A stretch of 64,000 bases of DNA, taken from NCBI RefSeq assembly GCF_001522545.3, contig NC_031770.1:89043194-89107193 (forward strand). Reading direction: 5' to 3'. Below are positions 1-11,869 of this stretch, piece by piece (the stretch's first letter is position 1; each line of letters opens with the position of its first letter). The stretch comes from Parus major (Eukaryota; Chordata; Aves; Passeriformes; Paridae). The position numbers and the translations under genes are program-made. The notes beneath the pieces were generated by a model. The model saw only the letters and a list, made by a program, of their open reading frames with translations, did no database searches and was not told the origin of the DNA.

Positions 1-1616
1 ACTTTTCAAATAGCAGAGTATAGAAAGAGTAGCCAATTAAACATGGTCATTTGTTAATAGGCTGTTTCACCTTTTTCCCCTCCAGGTTGTATTCCCACTT
101 GATTTCACCCTGATACTTTAAGAGAGCTGGGAGAAGTGACACTGTCAGGTGGAAAAGGTTATGATGAACAAAGGAGCAGCAATCCAGGACTGTCCTGCAG
201 AGACCAGGGAAGACTGAAGACAAAATAAATAGTTATAAAGAATAGGAAAAAAAAGAAAAATCAGTGAAATCGGGCAATTCTTCCCTCATTTAGACATGAT
301 TGACATTTTCTGATTGAATACCACTGATTTCTGAATTAAAAGAAAAAATAATTAATTATCCATACAGATTAATTTCATGTTTCTTTTTCATTTTGAGTCG
401 CATGTCATATTGGATCAAATTCATACAACATTTGATCTCAGAACATTGTTTAAAATTTTGTTTAATATCAGTTGGCTCATTAAATTGGCTTAGAGGTTTT
501 TATATTCCTTTCTATTGTATCATCAAAAATTATTTAAAATAAATAATTTCCATAAATTATATTGCTTATTTAGTTTTCTTTTTCCTATTGTAGCAAAAAT
601 TATAATCTTTTTTATGATTAAGGAACAAAAAACCCAGAATGCCTAAAAGAGGCACGAAGATAGAAGGGAAAAGCTGAACCAAACATTAACACATATGCTT
701 CAAAGAAAAATCTTCTTTAACAGAAGAAATGAAAGATATAAGGAGTTCTTTGTCTTCATCAGAAAATACCAGTTTACTGGGGGGGTGGGAGAAAAGGAGT
801 TCCAAGACTTCACTGAACATAATACTATAGTCTGGATGTCTTTCTGCATGCTAAAGGAAGCTTTGAAATTTTTTTTTCATTAGTCTGGCACTGAATTTAA
901 AATTTGATAATACATTCCTTGAATCAACTTTTGCTGAAGATGGCAAAATATGTAATTTTTGGAGTACATTTTCTGCTAATCCAGCTACTTAAGTTTGCAC
1001 AGCTGGGAGACTTCTATTTTTTCCTTCAGCCTTTTCTCCCTCCCCTATTCTAATTTGTTATTGTTTGAAATTCTGAGAATGTTTTACACACATTTTCAGT
1101 GTAGAACATTTGGATCCTGATAAACGAATGACAAGTATGATATAAAGCCTTGTGGAAGACCCTGCAGGGTCTGCCCAGAGAGAAGAACACATCTGTCTCC
1201 AGCTGTGCAGTTATTTAGGAGTGAAATGACATGTCCTGGGTTGGTCAAAGATAGTAATTATTTTTTTTGTTGATGTGAAGATCAAAGGTTATTCTCAGGA
1301 AGCAGGGACAAGGACTGTGGTATTTAGCAGGAGAGATTTATCCAGGATATAATTTAGTGCATGGTTTGCACATTAACCTGGTGCTAATGCATGTAGATGG
1401 CAGCGAAATTGTAAACAGTCTGATGTAAGATAAGTTATAATTGGTGAAAAGTAAATTAATCTACTGGTCATGAATCTTCCACAGTTAGCAGAACCTTGAG
1501 GAGCTGTTACATTCCACAGTCACACTTTGAAAAGAGGCTGCTTGATCCGAGGATTTCTTGCTACAGTGCAAATAACTTCTTCCTCCTGTCCCAGACGTGC
1601 AGCTGCAAACAGCTTT

Positions 1617-1652
1617 CTGTTTATTTATGTATTTATTTATTTATGTATTTTA
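1617..1652 (+). repeat. Imperfect TTTA microsatellite
   Basis: TTTA units interrupted by two TGTA variants. Confidence 0.8.
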
Positions 1653-4240
1653 ATAATGTAACCCTGGTTTTAGGAGCAGTATCCAGTTTTAGACTGATAT
1701 AACTCACAAACTTCTTCCCAAAAGAGTGAATCCCTTGGTTTTGTGATTTGCAGAGTGCAAACTGAGAATTCCGTCCCCCTCCTTCAAAACCACAGAGGTA
1801 GGAGCTTATAAATATGACTTTTCATAACTGGATGTAGTATGACCTCATGGTCAGAGATGAGATATAATATTTATTTCTCCACAATTTCATGATGCTGATT
1901 CCATGAAATAGCTTTCTCATATTTCTCATTTCTAAATTTGGCTTATATATGCAAATACATTTACTCTTCTAAAAGTTACTCAGTATAAAACACAAGTATA
2001 CAAGTTGTGTGAGAAAAGTGGAAAAAAAAGTTGCAGAAATGATGATTGAAATCCCTTACAGCAGACCAAGATTTAATTAATCTTTATGCACTATTGTGAC
2101 ACAAAACATTTTTCAATAGTACTGACATAGACAGCTTTTTTGTTAAAAAAAGTATGACTTTCACTATCCATAGAACCTCCATGGTTCTCTTTACTAAGTC
2201 ATATGCTGCTGAGATTTGTACTATTTTAAATGAGGAAAATGCCATGAGCTAAAATGAGATGTACTGATATAAATCCAGAATAAATTAGGTTAAATTTATG
2301 CTTAAGCATAAAATATTTATGGCCAATTCCCATGACAAAAATAGTCCGCCTGGAAGAGGTTTGGCAAAAAATCAGAGACAGCAAAACAGTTTCATAATTG
2401 TAGCTCATTCACAAATATTAATGGAAACATGTTTTGCCATGTATATTAAAATTCAGTCATTTATCCCTTGAATAATTGCTAGGCTATGGAGAAACAATGA
2501 AGAGAATGAAGTTCTAGGCTTTTTCTGTTCTTTCTCTGTCTTTGTTCTCACTTCAATATGCTCATGAAAACTGATCCAAGGGGTCAAAACAAATGATTTT
2601 TCAGATGCTTTGCTATGATCCAGTCATCAGATATCTGAGGGAAACAGGTAAGGCTGGACTGCACAGAGAATACCTAAGTGGGCTATGACATTGTAGAGAA
2701 GTTTTCACCATAAGATTTGGTTTTCTAATTTTGTGCAGGCCCTGATAAATCTCTCAGCATAGACTAATCTGCTATTACAGCAAGTGCAGCCAAAATCCAG
2801 AAATTCTCCAGCTAATTCTGGCTGCAAGCCAAACCTCATTGTTTCCCCACTGTACTGCCCTCCCCCCACCCACCCCGAATAAAATCTTACTGAATTCCCC
2901 TAAAATAGCAAATGAACTTTGAATTCACTGAGGGAAAATCAGCTCTAAACAATGAAAGGCAAGAGTAACCTCAAGTCTTCCTAGGGGTTACTCTTCATTT
3001 GACATAAAAAGGCTATATATAACATATATTTTAGCCTCTCAAGAATGTGGTGGATAAATGTAGCATTTCTGTGCATTTAAACTCTTAAGATGGGATGGAT
3101 CAATGGGTCTGCAATGGAAAGTCAGGAATAGCATGTCTTGGAAGAGGAGACTCTCACTGGGTTCTTTTCAAATACACCAAGCAGAATAAAGCAAGGCTCA
3201 AGGTGAGGAGTCACTACAGGACTGATAATTTAAAGCTGACATGCTACAAACTTCAGTTACTGAAACTGTAGCTTCCTTATTTGCCTTGGTGATGGAGGGC
3301 ATCCATGCTGAAAGATTTCAACGGTGCCAGCACTCCATAGCGTCAGATTGCTGGGAAAGGAGCACAGCAAAATCAATAGCACAATTTGTAAAGATCATTC
3401 CTGTGGAAGAAAGCTGGGTCATAACAGGTGGAGTAGCTGCTATGGTATCTCTGGGAATGAAACAGCTATGTGAGCTTTCTGCCTTTGCTGACAGCAGTTG
3501 TGGAATGAGACCAAAACTACTAGAAATGTAATAAAATTTTGGAAAATGTTATCCATACTCCCACTGATTAGTAGATAAAGAAAAAGTTTTGTCTATATAA
3601 CTACCAACAATCAATTTTTAAAAACACATTAATGTCTTGTATTGTCTGTAACTTCCTGTTCTTTTGTTATGGATTTATTTTTTATTTTCAAAATGTTCTA
3701 ATGCATGTCTTTTTAATGTTTTTGTTCGATTTTGCACTTATTACTCAGCACTGTTTTAAATATTTCCCTGAACAAGACTGAAGAGAAATTGTTTTGTAAC
3801 ACTGTCTATTCCTTGGAAGAGAAAAAGAAGAGACTCCAAACTTGTCTGCTTCAAATGTTCCATAACGACAAAAGGGCAAAACCTTCAAAAATATTTTGGA
3901 AAAACTTTACTCACATAATGGACACTTTATACACAAAAGCATGTGGAATAAAAATATGCATAATTAACCTCTCAAGTACGGGTGAACATTTGCCATGGAT
4001 GTTGTGTTTTCCAGGATGAATATATTTTCTATGATTTTACCTGTGTTATATATCTTCTGGTAGACACTCATAAAAGTTAATATAATATAAAGTTAATATA
4101 TTAAAGACTAATAACATTAGTTGTCAAGAGATGGGAAGAGCAACTGGAACAGGTCATGCTACTGACTAAGCCAGATTTCACAACAACTTTCAACAAATAT
4201 ATAGAATGTGAATAAACTCCTTGGAGGATAATTTGATCTT

Positions 4241-4260
4241 AAAAAAAAAAAAAAAAAAAA
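4241..4260 (+). repeat. Poly(A) run, 20 nt
   Basis: Twenty consecutive A residues after GATCTT. There is no recognisable upstream retrocopy or target duplication that would make it the tail of a processed insertion. Confidence 0.95.
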
Positions 4261-5140
4261 GAAAGAATCAAACAGTATCATTATAAGCATCCAAATTTTG
4301 TCTTGCAAACCCCATGACTTCTTAGTATCAGAAAAACATAGTTGTTTCATAATATCACTGGGGAAAGTGTGGTAAAAACATACTGTTCATAGACTGAAAA
4401 AGCAACCAAAACATCAACATATTCAGTGCACCAGAAAATTTTTTGAAAAAATAAAAAGAAAAAACATAATTTCCTTCAAGCCATGCAGATTTTACATTTT
4501 TTTTTCCTTTCCAAGACAATCGCTGATGATCTGCTAATGAGGCCTCTTATTATGCAGGAATGTTTACAGTCATTATTCTTTAGGCAAAGTTCATCAAAAG
4601 AATACCAACAATTACTTTAAAAATACCTGTGACACTTAAAAAAATACTTTAATGGCATTTAACTCTTCCACTTCCAAACTAGTTTTACAGGTTACTACAG
4701 AATTTGACTGCAAAGAAAGCCATGGTGCATCATGCATATATCAACCCTCTAAACCCATTAATCCGCTTCAGCCTAGGGAAAATCCCAAGTATCACCACAT
4801 TCCTCTCCCTGTGAATCACAGCAAGTCACAGCTGCTAGGTCTGGGTGGATCACCTTGTCCAGTAGAAAGATCAACTGGCAGAAATAAAGAAGGAAAAACA
4901 GTGATTTCCTGCCAGCAACTGGAAAGAAAAGTGACATATGGAAATGTTTCTTCATACCATTCATGGTTAGCTGGTGGAATTCATTGCTGTAAGAAATCAT
5001 TGGGACTGGATCTGAGGAAGGCTGGATATGTACCAGTACATTTCCAGCATTCAAGAGTTAGACTAGTAAAGCCCAAATTTCCAGATGAGAATGCTAGGAG
5101 ACATAAAACATCATACATTTCAGGAAATAAGCTGGGGATC

Positions 5141-5762
5141 CAGCTGTTGTCCAGTTGTTGGACAACAAGCTGTCCATGAGCCAGACTGTGCTCTTGTTGC
5201 TACAAAAGCCTCTTGGCTCTATTAGGTAGAGTAGTGACAACAGGTCAAGAGAGCTGATCCTGCCCATTTGCTCAGCCCTGGTGAGGCCATATCTGGAGTG
5301 CTGTGTCCAGCTCTGGGCTCCTCAGTACAAGAGAGACACTGAGCTCCTGGAGTGCCTCCAGTGGGGGCTATGAAGATGATTAAGGGACTGGATCATTTCT
5401 TATGAGGAAAGCCTGAAGGAGCTGGGCCTGTTCACCTCAAGAAGAGACATCTGAGGTGGAACCTCATCAATGCCTATGAGTATCTGAAGGGAGGCTATCA
5501 AGAGGATGTTTCCAGGCTCATCTTAGTGAGGGAACAGGCAGAAACTGATGCACAGGAAATCCCACCAGCATCTGAGAAAGTGACCACAAGTGATCACATC
5601 CACAATCTGACCAGAGATGTTGATGAATCTACCTCATTGGAGGTACTCTAGAACCATCTGGATGCAATTCCCTGCAATGTGCTCTCAGATGGTCCTTCTT
5701 GAGCAGAGAAGCTGGACTCATTGTGGTCCCTTCAAACCTCACCCATTCTGTGATTCTGTGAC
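5141..5762 (+). mobile_element. CR1 LINE, 5'-truncated 3' end
   Basis: The stretch follows the CR1 consensus I know: ACAAGCTGTCCATGAGCCAG, then CTCAGCCCTGGTGAGGCC, CTGTGTCCAGCTCTGGGC, GGAGCTGGGCCTGTTCA and the terminal CATTCTGTGATTCTGTGA at about 5743-5760. It contains the remains of the end of ORF2 (the reverse-transcriptase protein) and the 3' UTR, with no intact frame. 5' truncation is normal for CR1 because reverse transcription starts at the 3' end. The exact left edge is uncertain; an imperfect hairpin sits there. Confidence 0.93.
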
Positions 5763-8700
5763 TTGCTGGAACATCTTCTGACACTGCATATTTATTTCAC
5801 CAGGATTTGTAATTGGATTAAAAACAGTAGTAGGACCAATCATGTCAGGTGACTGACAGTGTTATAATTTGACAGCTGCTTACAATACAATTTGGGCCTT
5901 AACAAACATTTCTGCAGCAGTTTTTATCAAAAGTGAGTTGGTATTGTCAAAGAATCTCTCAAGTTGGAAGGGACCTGTAAGGATCATCAAGTCCATCTCC
6001 CGACTCCTTGGAGGACTACCTAAAATTAAACCATATGAGTATGAACCCCATCCAGATGCTCCTTGAACTCTGACATGCTTGGTGCTGTGACCACTTCCCA
6101 CCAAGTACATATGCTACCATTTTTGAGTCCTAACACCAGTTTTAATGCTGTGGTGTTTAACTAGCAAACCATCTTAGTTTCTAGCTTCTGTGAACAATCT
6201 ATGTTTCTCTCCTTATTGTCACAAAACCTTTGATCCTGATGATAACCTGATTTGTCTGTTCTGCATGCCTGAAATAAGACCACCAAATGTTAAAATAGTG
6301 GAAACCATGTGGTGAAGTTATATTCTGCTTAATATTGCATTAAGTAGATCCAGAAAAGTTCAGGGGATAAAAATCTCATAGCTCAAAATGCAATGCAATG
6401 ACAATTCAGAGCACTACTTGTACCCTTGAGCATGGATTATACAGAAGCACAGTTAGAGGTCCTATATTGCATTTTTTTAACTTCTTCCTCCCCATATACA
6501 AGAGTCCTTAAACGTCTCATTTTTAAAGGGTTTTGTCTCCAAATGATCAGTATGTGTCAAAGAGGTTTAAAATAATTTTCCAAAGATTTAAAAAAATAAA
6601 AGTATTTTCAACCCTCCTCCGCTATAGCACTTAAACCCTATGTTACAATACCTGAGAACATATGGGAGGAAACTTATACATGATTGAAAACACAGAATTT
6701 AGCACTAGGAAGATTTTTAGGCAGCTTTATATCAGTAAACCTCTGCACAAGTTTATTGCTATAAATTCAGTCCCATTTCAGAGGGTTTCTGGTGGTGCAA
6801 CATTCCCTGTTACAGGAGCAGGGTAGCAGTAGGAAGTCATGGTTACCCCAACACTGTGTCTGACCATAAGACTCTCAGCAGTTTTAATAAATATCTTTGA
6901 GTAGCTCTCAATATTAATTTTAAATTTAATAATTTGTTTTTTTACTTATCTTTATTTTCTGTTCGTTTTGCACTTCTATCTTTTCTTGTACTTGAGGAAA
7001 GAGAAAACAAATAATAGTTTTCATAATGTTTTTCACATGTTATCTCAGAGATTGCTTGGCAAATATTTTTTGGCCAGAAGGAGAGTAGGAAAATATGTAG
7101 ACAGGGATATGCAGATATAAAATTTTATGGAAAACATTGTGAAATCTATGCATTTGGGTCAATCTTCACCCTGTGCTGCGTAGTATGTCCTGTATTTCCC
7201 ACTACCAGGGAAATGGATTGCCTTGTCCCAGTCTGAGAGCAGAGCATAAATAACACCACACAGTCTGGACTGGGCAGCACAGTTTGGCTAAAACCACAGA
7301 AGAAGAAAAGAAAGACTGACTGATGTGTTAAATTAGAGAGGGAAATTAGAAAGGAAAAAATTATTTGGAAATACTCCAAGAAATAATGAAGCACTGTAAA
7401 CCCCCTAACATTTGTCTATATTACATGGTTTGTATTGCATTTTTATAGTGTGACTCTTGTATTGCAAAAAAAAAAAAAGCTCATACAAAATGTTTGAAGT
7501 ATTCCTGAACAGTTAATGAATACTCTAAAAAAATTGGAGGATGAGTCATGTGTGTAATTCCAAGTGCAAATGCACATTCACTTTGGTGTAGCAGAAGAAA
7601 TAAAACTTTTCAAGATTAAAATACAGGTTCTCATGTTTCAATTTTAGAATGACTTTCCATATATTATATGGATTCAGATTAATCTTAATTTTAAATTGGT
7701 TTGAGAGCCCTCCAGTATTAATCAACAGATTTTTCCAAATAACGTATTTTTTCTACGTTCCTTTCTTTGAGACCTTGAATTTAATAATGTTGGGATTTCC
7801 TGCTCCAAAGAGAGATCTGCTAAATAAATTTAAATTAAATAAAACACTTAAAGAAAGAATGAAATGTGTGAAAAATAGTCTGATAAGATCAAGAGTCTGA
7901 ATCCATAATCCCCAAAACATGACAATTTGAAATTAAATCTGAATTGATGTGTTCTTGAATTGCTATTCTGAAATATCTACTTCTTTCTTTAAGAAAAATG
8001 TTTTCCCAAGTCCATAACCTGAACATGAAGTTCATATAGGAAAGTATTCTAGAATAAGGCTATTATTATACAAGTCCCATAACTCCCACGGAATTTCCCT
8101 TATGAAAGGGAACTCCATGCTGGCCAGTTGGCTTTCCAGTCATCGTTGCTGGTAGACACATTCAGTGGGGTTATTATTGTGGGTAATGCCCCATATGCTT
8201 CCTGCATTAAGAAGGTGAGGGGAGATGAACACCTGCCATGAACATAAGTCATCATGAAATTCACTTCACAAAGTAGAAAAGTCCTAAAAAATGAGTGGAA
8301 AATCTCTATTTCTGAATTTGAAAGCAGAGTTGTAGAGAGGACTTCCAGCCAAAACCCGATCAGGTTTTGAACTGGATGACAGGGATAGCCTGCATCTTGC
8401 ATTTGGAAGATTGCGGAAAAGGTTAGAAAAGAAAAAGAGAGAAGCTGTCAGATTTTTAAAACAGAATTGTGAATTCTGTTTTTGGATGGCAGCACTGATA
8501 GATCTCACCACTTCCTTGGTGCTAAGCACTAGGCAAACAGAAATGTTCGAGAGTAAAAGTATGTTCCCACACACCCCATCACAGATGTTTTGTAGACATG
8601 GCAGAAGGAATTGACAATAACATAACTGTACTTAGAAGCAGGTTTTATGATGTCAAGTACAGTATATGTCTGCTAAGATGCAACCATAAAAGGAAAAAAA

Positions 8701-10124
8701 AAAGATAAATCACATCTCTGAACTCATTTCTATGAAGAACATGTAAGAGAGTGCTATGACAGTAGCTGGGAGGCACGGCAGGAGGGACAGAGGGATCACT
8801 TTTCTCTAAGCAGGCAGATGTTCAGCTTGGCCAAATATCTGGTCTCACCCATCTGTGGCTGTTCATATTTTCAAAAATCAGCAAACAAAAAGGACATGTG
8901 AACTGAATCCTCTGCTGTTTTAATTTGAGTTGGTACATCCAACATTTCAAACAGAGCTATATGAATGATGCTTTTTTTAAAAACCAAACAATACTTTTAC
9001 CTCTAAACCATTTCCAGATTTGATTTCACAGAGTGAAATTAAGCCAGTGTGAAAGCCTGAGGTGCCTAGAATGGAAATTCTAACAAATTTTCAGCTATAG
9101 AAGTGCTAGCAACCCACCTCACATGTATTGTCATTAATTAAATAGATGAAACAGAAAACAGAGAAAAATTAGCTGAAGTTCAGTGGTTACTTGTTGCAAA
9201 TTTGTTAATGGGCTCTCTACCATAGAGATATGTAAAATAATGCTCCTGTTAAAAGTTATGTGGAAAATAAAAGTTCTCAGCAAGCTAATTTTACTCTGTT
9301 AACAAAGCATGGTTTCAAGCTACTCTTGTTAACCATCCACCCACTTTCTTTTCCTTCACCACCTCAGATCTGGAGATAGGAGGTACAATTACAGTCCTTT
9401 GTTTCATTCTGAGATCTCTTTACAAAATAAAGTCTGCTTTTATCCTGTTGAAACCTATGTGCTTTCCTTCATTGTGTAAAGCTAAAGGAGCTGATGTCTA
9501 ACTTTAAAGCAATCCTTTGTGTTGCCTTTTTTTCCCCCCTCCCTGCCTCTTTGTTGTATGTATAGCCTAACTGTGTGCCTTCAATTGAACTTTTCCCCTG
9601 CCAAATCACACACTTAAAGCAGGAAAAAAGAGGCTGGGGTGAAATCCTGGCCCCACTATACTTCATGGGCTTTAACAGGGTTAGGTTTCCACTCTAGCGG
9701 CCACTGATCTTTGAATTGCTCCTTTTAGTCCTGCCCGAGATGTTTTACCCCTCCTGGAATGGAAGTGTTCTGGTGGACATTTCTGGCACAGATGATCTGC
9801 TGCAGCAAATGGAAAGTCAGGAATTTGGGTGATTTAACTGGCTTTGGCATAGCCATTTGACACTGTAGTGGGATTATGATCCAAGAATTTAAGGACCCCA
9901 GTCTCAACAAATGCACAGTCTCCAATATAACTCCAAAATGATGATAAAGAAACTATATATTTGCAATTATATTTGCATTTTTATTCCTCTAACAGCCTGT
10001 TTTTAATCTGTAAGAGCATGCCAGGAAGACTGACTTTTCCACTGTATCTAATGGGTTGTTCTGGGCATTTGTAACAGAAGAGGATGCTGAAAAGATTAAG
10101 AAAGGGGTGTAGAAATAAAGTTAG
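5763..10124. other. Intergenic AT-rich DNA between CR1 copies and the CCA/ATC microsatellite
   Basis: Apart from the CR1 fragment at 5944-6100, I see only non-repetitive AT-rich sequence with short homopolymers (for example 12 A near 7467). Open frames are short, rich in Phe/Leu/Ser and typical of chance. Confidence 0.65.
5944..6100 (-). mobile_element. CR1 LINE 3' fragment
   Basis: Read on the plus strand it is a reversed CR1 3' end: AGTTGGAAGGGACC, AAGGATCATCAAGTCCA, ACTACCTAAAATTAAACCAT, then CTTGGTGCTGTGACCAC. It lies 180 bp after a CR1 of opposite orientation. About 160 bp survive, and the terminal octamers are degraded. Confidence 0.88.
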
Positions 10125-10190
10125 CAAAAAACCACCACCACCACCACTAATAATAATAGCTATAATCATCATCATCGCCATCATCATCAA
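10125..10190 (+). repeat. Compound CCA / TAA / ATC microsatellite
   Basis: An A run is followed by five to six CCA units, about three TAA units, a short spacer and ATC units with one GCC interruption. The frames across it read as Pro/His or Ile runs, which are not coding evidence. Confidence 0.93.
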
Positions 10191-11766
10191 GATAAGGTTG
10201 ACAACAGTGGTAGGAATCTTTCCCACTTGTCTTTGCAGAAGGAAAGTGTTTGCAAGATCAATATAGTGGGGCTACTGGGACATAAAATTTGGAATACTAA
10301 TGCTAGGCTGTTTCTCATGGTGGACTTCTTTTTTTTCTTACACCTGTGTGACAGCTGTTCTCCAAAGGAGCCACAAGAGATGGGACTAAGGGCAGGCTTG
10401 TCAAAAGAGCATTTGCCTGAAGACTACACCCTTCCCCCGTCCTCTCTAAGTAGCTTCAGACTGTGCTGATTTCCAGGCCATCTTCTAAATTTCCATTACG
10501 TAAATAGCAGTGAGCACACACTGAGCCCTCAAGGCAGCACGTGCTTTGTGTTGAATCTAATCCAGAGGGATGTAGGGATTGAAACAGATATCTGATCAAA
10601 TAGAATGGGCAATTCCACGTTTCTGGTTTCTGTATCTTTACCTTCATTCCTCGGGGAGACCCGAGATGCACACCATCACAATCCTTGGAGAAACTGCTTC
10701 TTCCTTATTCAGTATCAGTTTGCTTCTGAAACTGAGACACCACCTTTCTAAAATCAGTGCTATATTAGTGATGTTTAAAAAATACAAGTCTTCATACTGC
10801 CTTCAAAGAGATGTGCAGGATGCTCTGAACTTGCTCACAGAAAACTTGCTTCACTGCCCAAAGTGAAGTGAGACACAGCCATAATCTTCCTACCATCTAT
10901 ACTCACTCTGAGCTGAAGAGTACTTCCACTATGTTTATAATATCTTTTGATACTTTGAATTTTCCACATTATTATTTTTCCTATCCTGTTCTCTTGACAC
11001 TCTAGGGAGCACTTTCAACTTTTTCCATGAGATAGACACTAAAAAAACACCATAGACATCTCTGGTGTTTGCATTTTGCATAGGATGCTGAGAAACTGGA
11101 GGGGCTGCAACATGATTTGGGAGCTGGAGAAAATGTCAAAACCCTCTCAATCTGCTTAGGTTATCAAAAAGAAGGCAAAGTGGTGACTTGCTCACTGTGT
11201 ATAAGTACATCTGCTGAAACGTTTTGACCTTGTAAACTCATACAGAATAGGAGTTTCATGAGGACTGAAACCACAAGCAAATGCCAATGAATTCAGAGCA
11301 TAGAGATAAAAGCAGAAAATCTTTTTGTTTTGGAACTTTTAAACCTAAAGCTTATTTCTGCATTTGAAAAGATTTTAATTTAAAGATTTAATTAAGTGTA
11401 AAGAGTTAAACAAAAGAGCCTAGCTAATCATTTTATATTGACCCAAACTTTTTGTTTGTTAGAGCAAACATTGGGCTGACTCATTATGTTGATAATAACT
11501 GCTCTAGTGGTACAGTTACCACTGTGTTAATTATTCTAGTGCTGAAGAGAAATCCCCTGGGGTGTGTTTTGTACTTTGAAGCTGATGTAATTAAAAAAAT
11601 GCAACAGGATTCTGGAACTATCTGAGGATTCCTGAGTACACAAATAACCACCATCTTCTAACAATGAGAAAGTTAGAGACAATTTAGTGACAATTTAGAG
11701 ACAAGCCTAGTGACAATTTATTCTGATAGTTTTTCTCACATATACTGAAAAGAATTGGGAAAACCT
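10191..11766. other. Intergenic stretch without recognised features
   Basis: Single-copy, AT-rich sequence between two microsatellites. At 11675-11721 the motif GACAATTTAG is loosely repeated three to four times. Nothing else is apparent. Confidence 0.6.
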
Positions 11767-11869
11767 GCTGCTATTATTATTATTATTATTATTACTACTA
11801 CTACTACTATAACAACAACTACTACTACTACTACTACTACTACTGCTACTACTACTTCGACTATTATTG
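11767..11869 (+). repeat. Compound ATT/ACT trinucleotide microsatellite
   Basis: About 100 bp of trinucleotides: a TTA block, then CTA units, an ACAACAACT interruption, about ten more ACT units with single GCT and TTC variants, and a final ATTATT. The change from ATT to ACT units suggests a T-to-C substitution spread by slippage. Confidence 0.95.

Larger units (their letters stand above)
1..5140. other. Intergenic AT-rich DNA, no gene recognised
   Basis: No exon, RNA gene or terminal BMP5 exon was recognised. It holds a loose TTTA repeat (1617-1652), a perfect 14-bp palindrome GACCCTGCAGGGTC (1158-1171) and a 20-A run (4241-4260). A long open frame at 4652-5179 has no recognisable domain, and its 3' end runs into the CR1, so I do not call it a gene. 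Confidence 0.7.

Noticed and set aside
4241..4260. Poly(A) run as the tail of a processed pseudogene
   Set aside because: No coding remnant upstream and no flanking target duplication.
1..5000. Terminal BMP5 exon at the left edge
   Set aside because: No frame with the cysteine-rich TGF-beta-family C-terminus (ending in RSCGCH) was seen on either strand.
4652..5179. 175-codon plus-strand open frame
   Set aside because: No recognisable domain, its 3' end lies in the CR1 fragment, and the opposite strand is also open at 4773-5054.
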